NCBI GenBank assembly: GCA_039105265.1
Contig: JAPFFF010000012.1
Span: forward strand, 2,666,001 to 2,730,000
Source of the DNA: Tritrichomonas musculus
Taxonomy: Eukaryota; Parabasalia; Tritrichomonadida; Tritrichomonadidae
Direction: 5' to 3'
DNA length: 64,000 bases
Of this stretch, positions 9,680 through 18,823 are shown piece by piece. The stretch's first letter is position 1. Each line of letters opens with the position of its first letter. The notes under the pieces were generated by a model, which worked only from the letters and a program-made list of their open reading frames with translations, was not told where the DNA came from and made no database searches. Position numbers and translations under genes: made by a program.

Positions 9680-10918
9680 ATGTTTATTTGTTATGGATTA
9701 ATCTATTTTGGTAAAATTATTGGGTTAATCATTCATTTATCTAATATATATGAGAATGATAAAAAAAATATCATATTTATTTTCAGGGATTTTTTTTGTC
9801 AAAGATTGTTAGATCATAATAATGAATATTTTGATGAAGAAAATTATGTGAATTATCGAAAGAAAACAAATAAATGTTTGAATGATGGTAATAATTTTAA
9901 GTGCATATTTGGTCGTAACATTCATTTAAGAAAAATATATCATTTGCTATTGCATCCTACTAGAGTTAACTTAGCAATATTTGCTAGTATTACAATTGCT
10001 ACTATTATTATATCCAGTATATTTATTTCAAGGTCATATTATTATAATAACAATTCTTATTTTTATTCACCATCTCAAACGTCAGAATTACCTATTAATC
10101 GTTCATTTCATAGAAGAGCATTTATTATAGGAATTGATGGTGTTGGATATCTACCAGAAACAGTCAAAGTTCCTGGTATTTATCGGGTTATTAATAATGG
10201 CATTTATACTTTTCATGGGGCAACTGTTCTACCTTCACTTTCAGCAGAAAGTTGGACTTCATTACTTCATGGTGTTTCTCCTTCAAAGCATCAAATTTTC
10301 ACTGAAAAAAAAGCAGAATCTTCTTTTCCAATTAATTCCAAATATCCTTCAATTTTTAAAGTTTTGCATGACCAAAATAAAAATGCAATCATGGCAGCAT
10401 TTTGTAATTGGTTTTTTATTCCAAAGTATATAATTGAAGATGAAATTGGTGTTCAAAAATACCATTTAGAAACAGAGAAACTCATTGTTCAACATTTTGA
10501 AAAATTTATGCAAACAAATGATCCTACACTAGTCTTTTTTCAACTTGATGATACTGATGTAATTGGGCATCACTTTGGATTCTTCTCAGAACGGCAAGCA
10601 AATCAACTTAAAAAAACTGATAAAACCGTTGGGAAAATTATTGACATTATTGAAAAATACGATCCAAAAAATGAAAGCTTAATTTTAATTCAAACTGATC
10701 ATGGTGGCGGCGGAACTCATCCAAATATGCATGGTTCAGATGATTATAAAGATTTTACAATATTTTGGACTGCTAGAGGGAAAGGAATTTGTAAGTATAC
10801 TTCTATCAACACTCCAATCTCAATTTGTGATACAGCAAAATTTGTTGCATCTTATTTAAATCTAAAAATACCAGACATTTGGGATGGCAAAAACTTTTTT
10901 TCTGAATATCAATGTTAA
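9680..10918 (+). CDS. Membrane-anchored type I phosphodiesterase / alkaline-phosphatase-superfamily enzyme
   Basis: The frame is open from 9659, but that codon is TTG. The first ATG is 9680, giving 412 aa. One hydrophobic span (about 98-119) puts a basic N-terminal part on one side and the enzyme on the other, a type II topology. The catalytic domain runs from RAFIIGIDGVGYLP (metal ligand D153), through LPSLSAESWTSLLHG (probable nucleophile Ser/Thr region) and FFQLDDTDVIGHHFG (Asp/His ligands), to IQTDHGGGGTHPNMHG (D340, H341 and a later His). This order fits the Pfam phosphodiesterase/ENPP family that hydrolyses phosphodiester, pyrophosphate or phospholipid head-group bonds. The substrate is unknown. 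The gene begins about 100 bp after the glycogen synthase stop, but this does not imply shared function. Confidence 0.75.
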   Translation: MFICYGLIYFGKIIGLIIHLSNIYENDKKNIIFIFRDFFCQRLLDHNNEYFDEENYVNYRKKTNKCLNDGNNFKCIFGRNIHLRKIYHLLLHPTRVNLAIFASITIATIIISSIFISRSYYYNNNSYFYSPSQTSELPINRSFHRRAFIIGIDGVGYLPETVKVPGIYRVINNGIYTFHGATVLPSLSAESWTSLLHGVSPSKHQIFTEKKAESSFPINSKYPSIFKVLHDQNKNAIMAAFCNWFFIPKYIIEDEIGVQKYHLETEKLIVQHFEKFMQTNDPTLVFFQLDDTDVIGHHFGFFSERQANQLKKTDKTVGKIIDIIEKYDPKNESLILIQTDHGGGGTHPNMHGSDDYKDFTIFWTARGKGICKYTSINTPISICDTAKFVASYLNLKIPDIWDGKNFFSEYQC

Positions 10919-11198
10919 TAAATACAATAAATTTTTTTAACAATACTACTAGTAATGATTACGAGCCGTATTTTTATTGATTGAAAAAAATATGTTTTTA
11001 CTGTTTATTAAACAAAAAATTGTTATGTCATTTTGTTATAATCCAATTGAATTTTGCCTCTAAAAAATCAAATAAAATAAAAATGAAATAAGTAATTATA
11101 TCTAACTTAATAACTATAATTAATGTTTTTGTAGATAATAATCATTATTTAATATGGATATTTTTCATAAATTTGTTTGATTTACTTCAAAAAGTTTA
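10919..11198. other. Spacer, probable promoter of the lactamase-fold gene
   Basis: AT-rich, non-coding. ACTTCAAAAAG lies about 10-16 bp before the ATG at 11199 and may be part of the transcription start region. Nothing else is supported. Confidence 0.3.
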
Positions 11199-12002
11199 AT
11201 GCTAATGCTACAGATCTTTTTATTTATTTTCTCAGTAATTTCATATGATATTAAATCTCTTCCTCTATTGTTTGAAAACGATAAAATTAAAGCCTATAAG
11301 ATTCATGAACATTTGTGGATGTTTTGGATAAAAAGCTCGACAAATTCAATTTTCATCATTGAAGGATCAGAAAAATCATTAGTAATTGACTGTGGTGTTA
11401 AAGTTTCAGGTCTTTCTTCAATGATATCAAAAGTTACATCAAAACCGCAAGTATTAGCTTTAACTCATGGTCATCGTGATCATTCAGCTTCAATAAGCCA
11501 ATTTAGCAAAGTTTATATGAATATAAAAGATAAAATGATGCTTTTACCTTACGATGGAAACATCACTTATGTTGATGATGGAGATATTATAGATATTGGT
11601 GACAAACAATTCCAAGTAATTGCTATGTATGGTCATACTGAAGGCTCAATTGGTTTCCTTGATATTCAAGATAAATGGTTATTCACTGGGGATGCAATTG
11701 GATCAACTTCTTTATGGATGCAAATAACACCTCTACCACTTGAGACAGCTTTGGATGTAATTTGGAGAATAGATGATATTGAGGACTATTTTCAAGAAAT
11801 ATTTGTAGGGCATTATCCAGAATTGGATCACATTGCCAATATGACTTATGTAAATAAAATGAGATATTTAATTGAAAAAGTCCTTTATACAAAAGATTAT
11901 CCCAACGAGCCTTTTGGAGGAGGTTTCTTCTCAAGCGCGGTAGTTTCAAAATTTGAAGACGTAGAGCTTGTTTATAATCAAGATAACCTTTATTATAAAT
12001 GA
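11199..12002 (+). CDS. Secreted metallo-beta-lactamase-fold hydrolase
   Basis: 267 aa from an ATG, with another in-frame ATG two codons later. A hydrophobic N-terminus (LMLQIFLFIFSVIS) looks like a signal peptide. The zinc site is complete by eye: T-H90-G-H92-R-D94-H95 (HxHxDH), H146 in YGHTEGS, D165 in FTGDAIGS, and H205 in VGHYPEL. Binuclear zinc hydrolases of this fold cleave many esters, thioesters or lactams; the GHTEGSIGF pattern is like glyoxalase-II-type or general MBL-fold proteins. With the signal peptide it is probably secreted or lumenal. The substrate cannot be read from sequence. It converges with the WD-repeat gene on the other strand. Confidence 0.8.
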   Translation: MLMLQIFLFIFSVISYDIKSLPLLFENDKIKAYKIHEHLWMFWIKSSTNSIFIIEGSEKSLVIDCGVKVSGLSSMISKVTSKPQVLALTHGHRDHSASISQFSKVYMNIKDKMMLLPYDGNITYVDDGDIIDIGDKQFQVIAMYGHTEGSIGFLDIQDKWLFTGDAIGSTSLWMQITPLPLETALDVIWRIDDIEDYFQEIFVGHYPELDHIANMTYVNKMRYLIEKVLYTKDYPNEPFGGGFFSSAVVSKFEDVELVYNQDNLYYK

Positions 12003-12179
12003 TTTGTTTTTTGTTATTCACTAAACTGATTGTTGTTAAAATTATATGATAATGATTTCTATTATTGTATTATCAGAAGCAAAACAAAATTCAATTATGC
12101 CAACCAATAAGTTATTTATTTTACAATGAAAAGTTTATTCAAACAAAATATATGTATATATATATAATAAATCTGATAA

Positions 12180-13340
12180 TTATCTAATTCTATAGAGTCT
12201 TCCAGCTGAATCACCGATTAAAAAAGAAAAACTATCATTTTCTATCAAAGAAGCAGTTATCTGATATTCATCACCTAATGTAAATCCAAAAAATGTTGAA
12301 GATGAATCATCCTTCATGTTTTGAACTAGAGCAGATTTTTTAAAATAGTTTGGCGTGTCGACTGGATACACATAAGCTCTTCCATTTTTTTTATTTGTGA
12401 TCAAAAAAAATGTGCCATCTTTAGAAAATGAGACAGATGTAACAGGTTCATCCCCATTTTTTGGAGCGTATGAAATATATTTACGAATGAAACGATAATT
12501 TGTTTGGTCATATAATCGAACCCTGTGATCAGAAGTTGAAACAATGATATTTTCTGGGCCAAATGCAACTGACAAAACGCTTTTTGGTATAATTTCAGTT
12601 TTTTTGCGGAGTCCGCAGGCAAATTGTGATACATAAAGCATACTTTCAAGTTCATATATATAACAATAGCCATTCCGACATCCAACTATAATAAGTTTAC
12701 CATCTTGTGAAAAATCTAGTGCTGTTGGTTCAGATAAAAATTGAAGTGTATGAATGATAACCTCTCTTCGAGCATTCCAAAAAATCACTTCTTTTCCAGA
12801 GCATGTAATCGTATTATTTGGATCATTTGGATAAAAACGAGCTGCGTAAACAGGCCCGTCGTGCCTCAACGTAGATATTGGGCGTGCTAAATTTCTTTTC
12901 CAAAATTTTGCTGTTTTATCATTTGAAGCTGAAATCAAATGTCCGTCTGACGAAAAATCAAGTGAATTAATTTTTGCGCTGTGAGCAGCAACTGTCTTGT
13001 TCACTTCAAAGCCTACTAGAGTTGTAATAGATCCTGATGAATCTGATGTCGCAATCACATCGCTATCTTTGTAAATAGCTATATTAGTTATGGAATTTGA
13101 ATGTGGGTATGCAAGATCAATTATAGATAATTTATCAGGGATTGTATCTGGTTGTATTAAATTAAAAAACATTGAAAAATTGACGCCATTTGGTAATATG
13201 TTCTTTTTATTGGTAGAATTTTTAACTGACTGAAGTATTGCTGTTGAATTTTCTATATCACGAAGAGAATATGTTTGTCCTGTGTCTAAGTCGGTAATTG
13301 ATAGAGCAGGATCAATATAAGTCGAAGGAACATTAATCAT
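12180..13340 (-). CDS. WD40-repeat protein, WDR44-like propeller
   Basis: The frame is open to 13376, but that codon is TTG. The first ATG on the minus strand is 13338-13340, giving 386 aa. After a short N-terminal part come repeated WD40 blades, for example SAKINSLDFSSDGHLISASNDKTAKFW and EPTALDFSQDGKLIIVGC. The order 'KSVLSVAFGP..IIVSTSDHRVRLYD' followed by 'VTSVSFSKDGTFFLIT..GRAYVY' matches the C-terminal half of WDR44-type propellers, which bind Rab11-family GTPases. That specific assignment is an inference; a general scaffold role is the safe reading. Confidence 0.7.
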   Translation of the reverse strand: MINVPSTYIDPALSITDLDTGQTYSLRDIENSTAILQSVKNSTNKKNILPNGVNFSMFFNLIQPDTIPDKLSIIDLAYPHSNSITNIAIYKDSDVIATSDSSGSITTLVGFEVNKTVAAHSAKINSLDFSSDGHLISASNDKTAKFWKRNLARPISTLRHDGPVYAARFYPNDPNNTITCSGKEVIFWNARREVIIHTLQFLSEPTALDFSQDGKLIIVGCRNGYCYIYELESMLYVSQFACGLRKKTEIIPKSVLSVAFGPENIIVSTSDHRVRLYDQTNYRFIRKYISYAPKNGDEPVTSVSFSKDGTFFLITNKKNGRAYVYPVDTPNYFKKSALVQNMKDDSSSTFFGFTLGDEYQITASLIENDSFSFLIGDSAGRLYRIR

Positions 13341-13548
13341 TTTTTGAAGAGATTGCGTTTTGTATTGAGTATTCAATAAGTTTAAGTATTCTTACAATTA
13401 CCGAAAATTGTCTATGAAATATTCAATTATTTATGAACAAATAATCCACATTCATAAATAATATGAGGCTAATTTGGTTCGTAAATATATCTTTTTAAAA
13501 ACTAATTTTTAAAATTAAAAAATAAATAAAATATTTTTTTTTTTGGAG

Positions 13549-16040
13549 ATATTTTTTGCCAAAGGTATGGAAACTCTTTTTCAATTCAATTTTATTTTAT
13601 GCAAAAAAAGCTCGAATATTGATCATTTTTTATTAAAAATTAGTCCATAGTCATGTATATAATATTTGTAGCATAAATATAAAATCAAAAAAAAATAATT
13701 TTAATTTTATTACCGAAAAACAAGAAAAAAATAAAATCCAAAAATTTACAATTTTTGATTAACGGAAAAAACCTCATCAAAGTTTAATACATGTCTAATA
13801 TTGTTTTATCATATTATTAACATATTTAAAAATAGCATGAAAGTGCTTAATTCAAATCTCATAAAAGGGATAATGAGAAAAAAATGTTTTTTTAAGAAAA
13901 AATCAATTTAAAGATGAACGAGTCGACAAAAGTTTTTAGTTTTTTTATATGTTCTTCATTTTTTTATTTATTAGAAAATAAAATAAAAAAAAGCCATGTT
14001 TTTCGAGTGGATTTGGAGATCTTATATGATGTTATCAATTTTTTGTATAGTTCATATCATTGATGATTTGAATTTTATTATTGACCAATAAAGATGAAAA
14101 TTTTTTGACCAAAAAGGTTAATTTATTTTATTTATTATATTTCTTCCAAAGACACAAATAAACTCAACAAAATAACTAAATAAGAGTAGTTTACAAAACA
14201 ATTCTTAGGTATATCCCAGCGCAACGTGGAAAAGTAAACCATGCAAAGATAATTATTTTAGAATGTCTTTTCCTAAAGCTCAAACAAATTCGCCAAATTT
14301 ACTAAATAAAAGCGATTTACAAAATAACTATCGTACAAATTCCAGTAAACTTGAAATTAAAAGCCAGACCACTTTTTTTTCATTCAATTATTTTGGCATA
14401 ACAATATTTTATTTCAAATTTAAATTATATAACTTTTTTTTTCAATTTTCTTAAAAAGCCAAATATAATCAGAAAAATATTTATTTAAAAAAATATATTT
14501 ATCACATTATTTTAAAACTATTTATAATTCATAATGGATTAAAATATTCCCATATATCTAAAATTTATAGATATAAATAAAAACAATTTTTTTTTTAAAT
14601 TAAAATAAGATATTTAACATTTAATAAAAAATACTTTTTATTAATTAATTTGTGTATTGAAACTTTATCAAAAATTAAGATCCTCATAATATCTTACCAA
14701 CCTTCTTTATCTCTTTCAAACTTTCAACAACAATATATACATCACAATCTTTATTAAATAATACTTCTTTAGTATATAACTCTTTTTTACTACTTCTTTT
14801 CAACACGATTATTCTTATCTTACTCAATAAACTTCATTAAGCTAAAATCAGAAGCGCCATTTTACACCGCATGTTTTATAAAACAAAACTTCTTCATATC
14901 GTAACTCATTTCTACAACTTTTTATACTTCCAAAATTATTTCTCATCACGCCTTACAAGCTTCCTCAGACATAATCAACAGCGCTATATACATCACAATC
15001 TTTATTAAATAATACTTCTTTACGTTATAAGTCATTTCCACTACTCCTTTTTTAGTATATCTTAAAATTATCTTACTCAACAAACTTCCTCAGACAAAAT
15101 CAGAAACGCCATTTTACACCGCATGTTTTATTAGACATTAGCTAAATATCTCAGCAAATAATTTTCTTTAATAAAAGATATTTTTACATAATTAAATTTT
15201 TTAAGTATTGAAAATTTATAAATTGAAGGAAATTAAAACTCAGACCATATTTTGAAAGCAAACGCGATGTAACGATCAAAAATTGAGATATAAAAAATTT
15301 TAACGATCATGTAAAGTATTCAAATTATATTCAAATAGTGGTCTGACTTTTCGGTCCCAGTTTATGTTTTATTTTTCTTATAAACAAATGAATTATCGAT
15401 AGTTTTTTCATCTACCAACTATGTGCTGGAATTTGTACGATAATTATTTTGTAAATCGCTTTTATTTAGTAAATTTGGCGAATTTGCTTGTTTTAGGAAA
15501 AAATATTAAAAATGAATAATCTTTGCTTGGTTTGCTTATCCATGATGCTTTATAATCAGCAATAAAAATGGAAAAAGTGATTTGAACGAATTGGGAATAG
15601 AATTTTTAATATCAATATGAAGAAAATTATAAAACAATTTCCTGCATAAACTCATAATTTTCAAAATTTTGAAATTCGCCTTTTAGGTAAAAAAAAATTA
15701 GCCTTTTAGGTTAAAATAACTCATATCACTTGTGATATGAATATAAAAAATGATAAGTTTCGGGTTCTTCCTCATGAAATATAAATTACTTATATAATTC
15801 TATTTAAAAATAATATAATTAAAAAAATAAAAAAAAAATTGTTTTTTGAATTAAGATAACCAGATTAGGATTCAATTTTTTACAAAAAAATAATTTATTT
15901 TTATCTTAAATTCCTCTCGAAAAATATGTCTTTTTTATATTATATTTATCATTAATACTGCCATTTAAAAATTATATTTTGAAAGAAAAATGATCTGTCG
16001 AGTGGATAGAAGTTTCCATACCTTTTTTTTGCCCCAATCT
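13549..16040. mobile_element. Foldback-like non-coding repeat unit, about 2.5 kb, with nested inverted repeats
   Basis: GCCAAAGGTATGGAAACTC near 13557 is mirrored by the reverse complement of GAGTGGATAGAAGTTTCCATACC near 16000-16020. Inside, a 60-bp arm at 14286-14345 (starting AAATTCGCC, ending AATTCCAG) recurs inverted at 15426-15485 with about one mismatch. A shorter block, AAAGYCAGACCACT, is also mirrored (about 14361 and 15341). A weaker direct copy of the 60-bp arm lies at about 14158-14203. No ORF above about 63 codons exists. The geometry fits a foldback or MITE-type element, possibly a nest of two. Borders and target duplication are not clear. Confidence 0.5.
14725..15135. repeat. 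Imperfect tandem duplication, about 251-bp period
   Basis: ATACATCACAATCTTTATT starts near 14737 and near 14988, and CGCCATTTTACACCGCATG at 14855 and 15107, a spacing of 251-252 bp. The two units together form the centre of the foldback unit. Divergence is modest, so the duplication is relatively young compared with the outer arms. Confidence 0.7.
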
Positions 16041-16043
16041 CTT

Positions 16044-16085
16044 TTGCCCCCAACGGTTAAGGTCAATATTGGCACAGTATCGTAC
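16044..16085 (+). repeat. Dispersed 42-bp repeat, copy 1
   Basis: TTGCCCCCAACGGTTAAGGT, followed by a CAATATTG core and ending GTATCGTAC, recurs inverted at 44207-44248 with only a handful of differences. It abuts the foldback unit and lies about 190 bp left of the mariner. It may be the end of a dispersed element. Confidence 0.55.
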
Positions 16086-16271
16086 TTCAGAAAAAATCGG
16101 CGAGAACTTTTTTGCACTTTTGTGAAAAAATCGGCGAGCTACTCACGCTTTTTTCGCTAAATTTTCATTTTTTTACAAATAACGCTAATTGTATAATTTT
16201 GAAAAGATTTTTAAACATTTATTGTTATTTATAACATTATAGGCACGAATATGTGAAGAAAATCTTATATA

Positions 16272-17552
16272 TAGGTCATTCAATAAGTTCGTAACTCCAA
16301 CGTTTTAGAAAGAAGAAATGATTATTCAATTTTTAAATATAGTTTTTATAATTTATAGGAAGTATTCTATAATTTATTAAAATGATTTGTTTTATTAGAT
16401 AATATTCGCTGAGTTGAAAGACGTTTAAAATTTTATACGTTTAAAAAATCATTTTTATGAATGTAGAATTTCGAGCAGTAGTGCATTATTACTGGCTTTT
16501 AGGGAAAGGGCCTACGGAGATCCATGATCAAATGGTTCAAGCTTATAATGGTGCTGCACCTACATTATCTTTTGTTAAAAAATGGATTGTAATGTTTAAG
16601 AATGGGCGCACAGAGCTGAATGATTTGCCACGGTCAGGAAGACCCATTAACGAAGATTATATAGATAAAGTGAAGCAATACATTGAAGATTACCCGTTTT
16701 CATCTGCTCAGAGCATTTCATCAGCTATTGGTATTCATGCTTATACAGTTATTAAGATTTTAACTGTTGATCTTGGCAGAAAAAAAAGGCATGCAAAATG
16801 GGTCCCTCATGTTTTGACAGATTGTCAAATTAAAAATCGTCGGCAAGAATGTTATTCTCTTTATTCTATATTGAAAGGTCTATCAAAAACAAAACAATAT
16901 CAGGTGATTACATGTGATGAAAGTTGGTTTTATCTCAACTATTATACAGAAGAAGCTTATTTACATGAAGGTGAAAACATTGTTCTTCCCAATCGTCTCA
17001 TTTCTGATCAAAAAATTATGATTTTTAGTGCTTTTTCAGCTTCAGGTCTCGTTCTATTAGAAATGCTCCCACTTAAAACAAGATTTAACTCACAGTACAT
17101 GTGTGACGTTATTTTACCAAGTTTGAGAGAAGCTGCTCAAACGAAGCTTGGAATAAGAAAGAATTCAAATGTATTAATTCATTTAGATAACGCAAAACCT
17201 CATAATTCTAAAAAAACAAATGAAAAATTCAAGGAGCTCAAGTTCACACGCTTGCCACATCCGGCTTATTCGCCAGATGTGAGTCCCAACGACTTTTTTT
17301 TATATGGTTTTTCAAAAAATAAGTTGAAAGGAAAAGTGCACAATTCGGCAAATGAACTTTTTCAATCACTGACAGAAATCATTGAAAATATTGATAAATC
17401 GACGTGGGAAGCCGTGTTCCAAAATTGGATTAACAGACTTCATCTGGTTTTTTTAAGCTGTGGAGCTTACCTTTAAAATAAACAATTTTAATTTTATTTT
17501 CATTTATTGTGTGTTGAAATATTTCAGAGTTACGAACTTATTGAATGACCTA
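16272..17552 (+). mobile_element. Complete mariner element, 1,281 bp
   Basis: The terminal inverted repeats begin TAGGTCATTCAATAAGTTCG and extend about 27 bp through GTAACTC at each end (left 16272-16298, right about 17526-17552). Both ends are flanked by TA (16270-16271 and 17553-17554), the Tc1/mariner target duplication. The single transposase gene inside is uninterrupted. Size, ends and DD34D signature fit the mariner group known from trichomonads. It looks potentially whole, so it may be a recent arrival in this much older repeat cluster. Confidence 0.92.
16457..17476 (+). CDS. Mariner transposase (DD34D), intact
   Basis: 339 aa from an ATG. The N-terminal part has the bipartite helix-turn-helix seen in mariner (LGKGPTEIHDQMVQAYNGAAP, then a second HTH near 68-95 after DLPRSGRP). 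The catalytic triad is D154 (TCDESWF), D244 (IHLDNAKPH) and D279 (SPDVSPNDFFLYG), with exactly 34 residues between the last two. The linker-type signature LPRSGRP and the YSPD..P.D box are also present. It should cut and paste the surrounding element at TA sites. No frameshift or stop is visible. The stop overlaps TAAA, which could serve as the poly(A) signal. Confidence 0.93.
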   Translation: MNVEFRAVVHYYWLLGKGPTEIHDQMVQAYNGAAPTLSFVKKWIVMFKNGRTELNDLPRSGRPINEDYIDKVKQYIEDYPFSSAQSISSAIGIHAYTVIKILTVDLGRKKRHAKWVPHVLTDCQIKNRRQECYSLYSILKGLSKTKQYQVITCDESWFYLNYYTEEAYLHEGENIVLPNRLISDQKIMIFSAFSASGLVLLEMLPLKTRFNSQYMCDVILPSLREAAQTKLGIRKNSNVLIHLDNAKPHNSKKTNEKFKELKFTRLPHPAYSPDVSPNDFFLYGFSKNKLKGKVHNSANELFQSLTEIIENIDKSTWEAVFQNWINRLHLVFLSCGAYL

Positions 17553-17938
17553 TATTTCCAAAATCACTCATGGTTTTGATTGATAATATTAGACTTTTTG
17601 AAAACAAATATGTCTTTTTTTATATTGAAAACTTGTTGGTAACTATTATTTCCGAAATAAAATAAAAATTTTGCATTAATGTAACAAATAATTTTTTTGT
17701 ATCGTTGTCTAATAAATATTTTTTTTCTTATTTATTTTGCATTCGTTACTATTTATAGTTTAAGACATAATTTAGTTCAATCTTCAATTGCTAATTGAAT
17801 ATATATTATACAGATGGCTTATTGGACTTCAAATTAATTCTTTTATTTGATTTTCTTTTAATAAAAAGATGAATATATTCTTTTTAACACTTTTGTTATG
17901 AATATTTTTACAAATTTATTTAAAAAAAATGTAAATTA
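17553..17938. other. Short spacer between two transposons
   Basis: AT-rich, no gene or repeat I can support. An ORF that starts at 17898 is carried by the minisatellite that follows. Confidence 0.4.
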
Positions 17939-17959
17939 TTACAGTCTTTACGGGATTAT

Positions 17960-18165
17960 AACGGAAATATCCACTTTAATAACGGAAAAGTTCATATTAA
18001 TAACGGAAAAGTTCATATTAATAACGGAAAAGTTCATATTAATAACGGAAAAGTTCATATTAATAACGGAAAAGTTCATTATGATAACGGAAAAGTTCAT
18101 TATGATAACGGAAAAGTTCATTTTAATAACGGAAAAGTTCATTATGATAACGGAAAAAATTATTT
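17960..18165 (+). repeat. 21-bp minisatellite in the left arm
   Basis: About ten units of AATAACGGAAAAGTTCATATT and variants (…TTCATTATGAT…). The matching place in the right arm (about 22100-22160) holds only about two units, so copy number has changed after the arms were last homogenised. Since 21 is a multiple of three, it stays open in several frames (ITEKFIL-type peptide), which is not evidence of coding. Confidence 0.9.
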
Positions 18166-18823
18166 TAATCAAAATAATTCCAATAATTAAATGTTCTAGC
18201 TCATATCATCAATTATCTATTGTGATATATACACTTATATATACATAAGTGTATGTATTTCATTTATTTGGTTATTTTTCTAATAATATTTAATGATCAA
18301 AAAAAAAAAAAAAAAAAAAAAACAATATTTCAAGGTTTTGTTTATTTGAATGTTATCCTAAATGCATTTTTACTTGGATAAGAATTTATTTTAATAAATA
18401 TTATAAGTTATTTTTGTTAAAATTAAAAAAGATTTAGAATCAATTATTTATTTATTTTTTTTTTTTTTTACTCGAATTGATTAATTAAATAATGTTGATT
18501 TCAAAGTTTATATGATTACTGATATTGATTTCTATGATATTGAATTCAATGATGTTAAATTCGACATTAATGAGATAAGTGCTGTTGAATTCGATGCTAT
18601 TGAATTCAATATTGTAGAAATAAAAATTATTGGAAATAATGCTAATGTATTTGGTAATAATGTTGATATATTTGTAAAATTTCCTGTCATAATAATCATT
18701 TAAATTTGATAATGGCATACAATTCACTGGCAGAATTTCTATTCAAAAATATTTAAATTTGAATGATAATAATGTCATATATCATATCCAAAATATAGAA
18801 ATATTAACACATCATTTAAATAG

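Noticed and set aside
14263-14454. 63-codon ORF within the foldback unit
   Set aside because: It overlaps the mirrored 60-bp arm and has no coding character; the inverted copy does not keep it open.
17960-18165. CRISPR-like array of regularly spaced repeats
   Set aside because: Units are contiguous without unique spacers; it is a tandem minisatellite in a eukaryotic transposon.
17898-18248. 116-codon ORF with ITEKFILITEKFI-type repeats
   Set aside because: A by-product of the 21-bp minisatellite in the transposon arm; the mirrored right arm does not preserve it.
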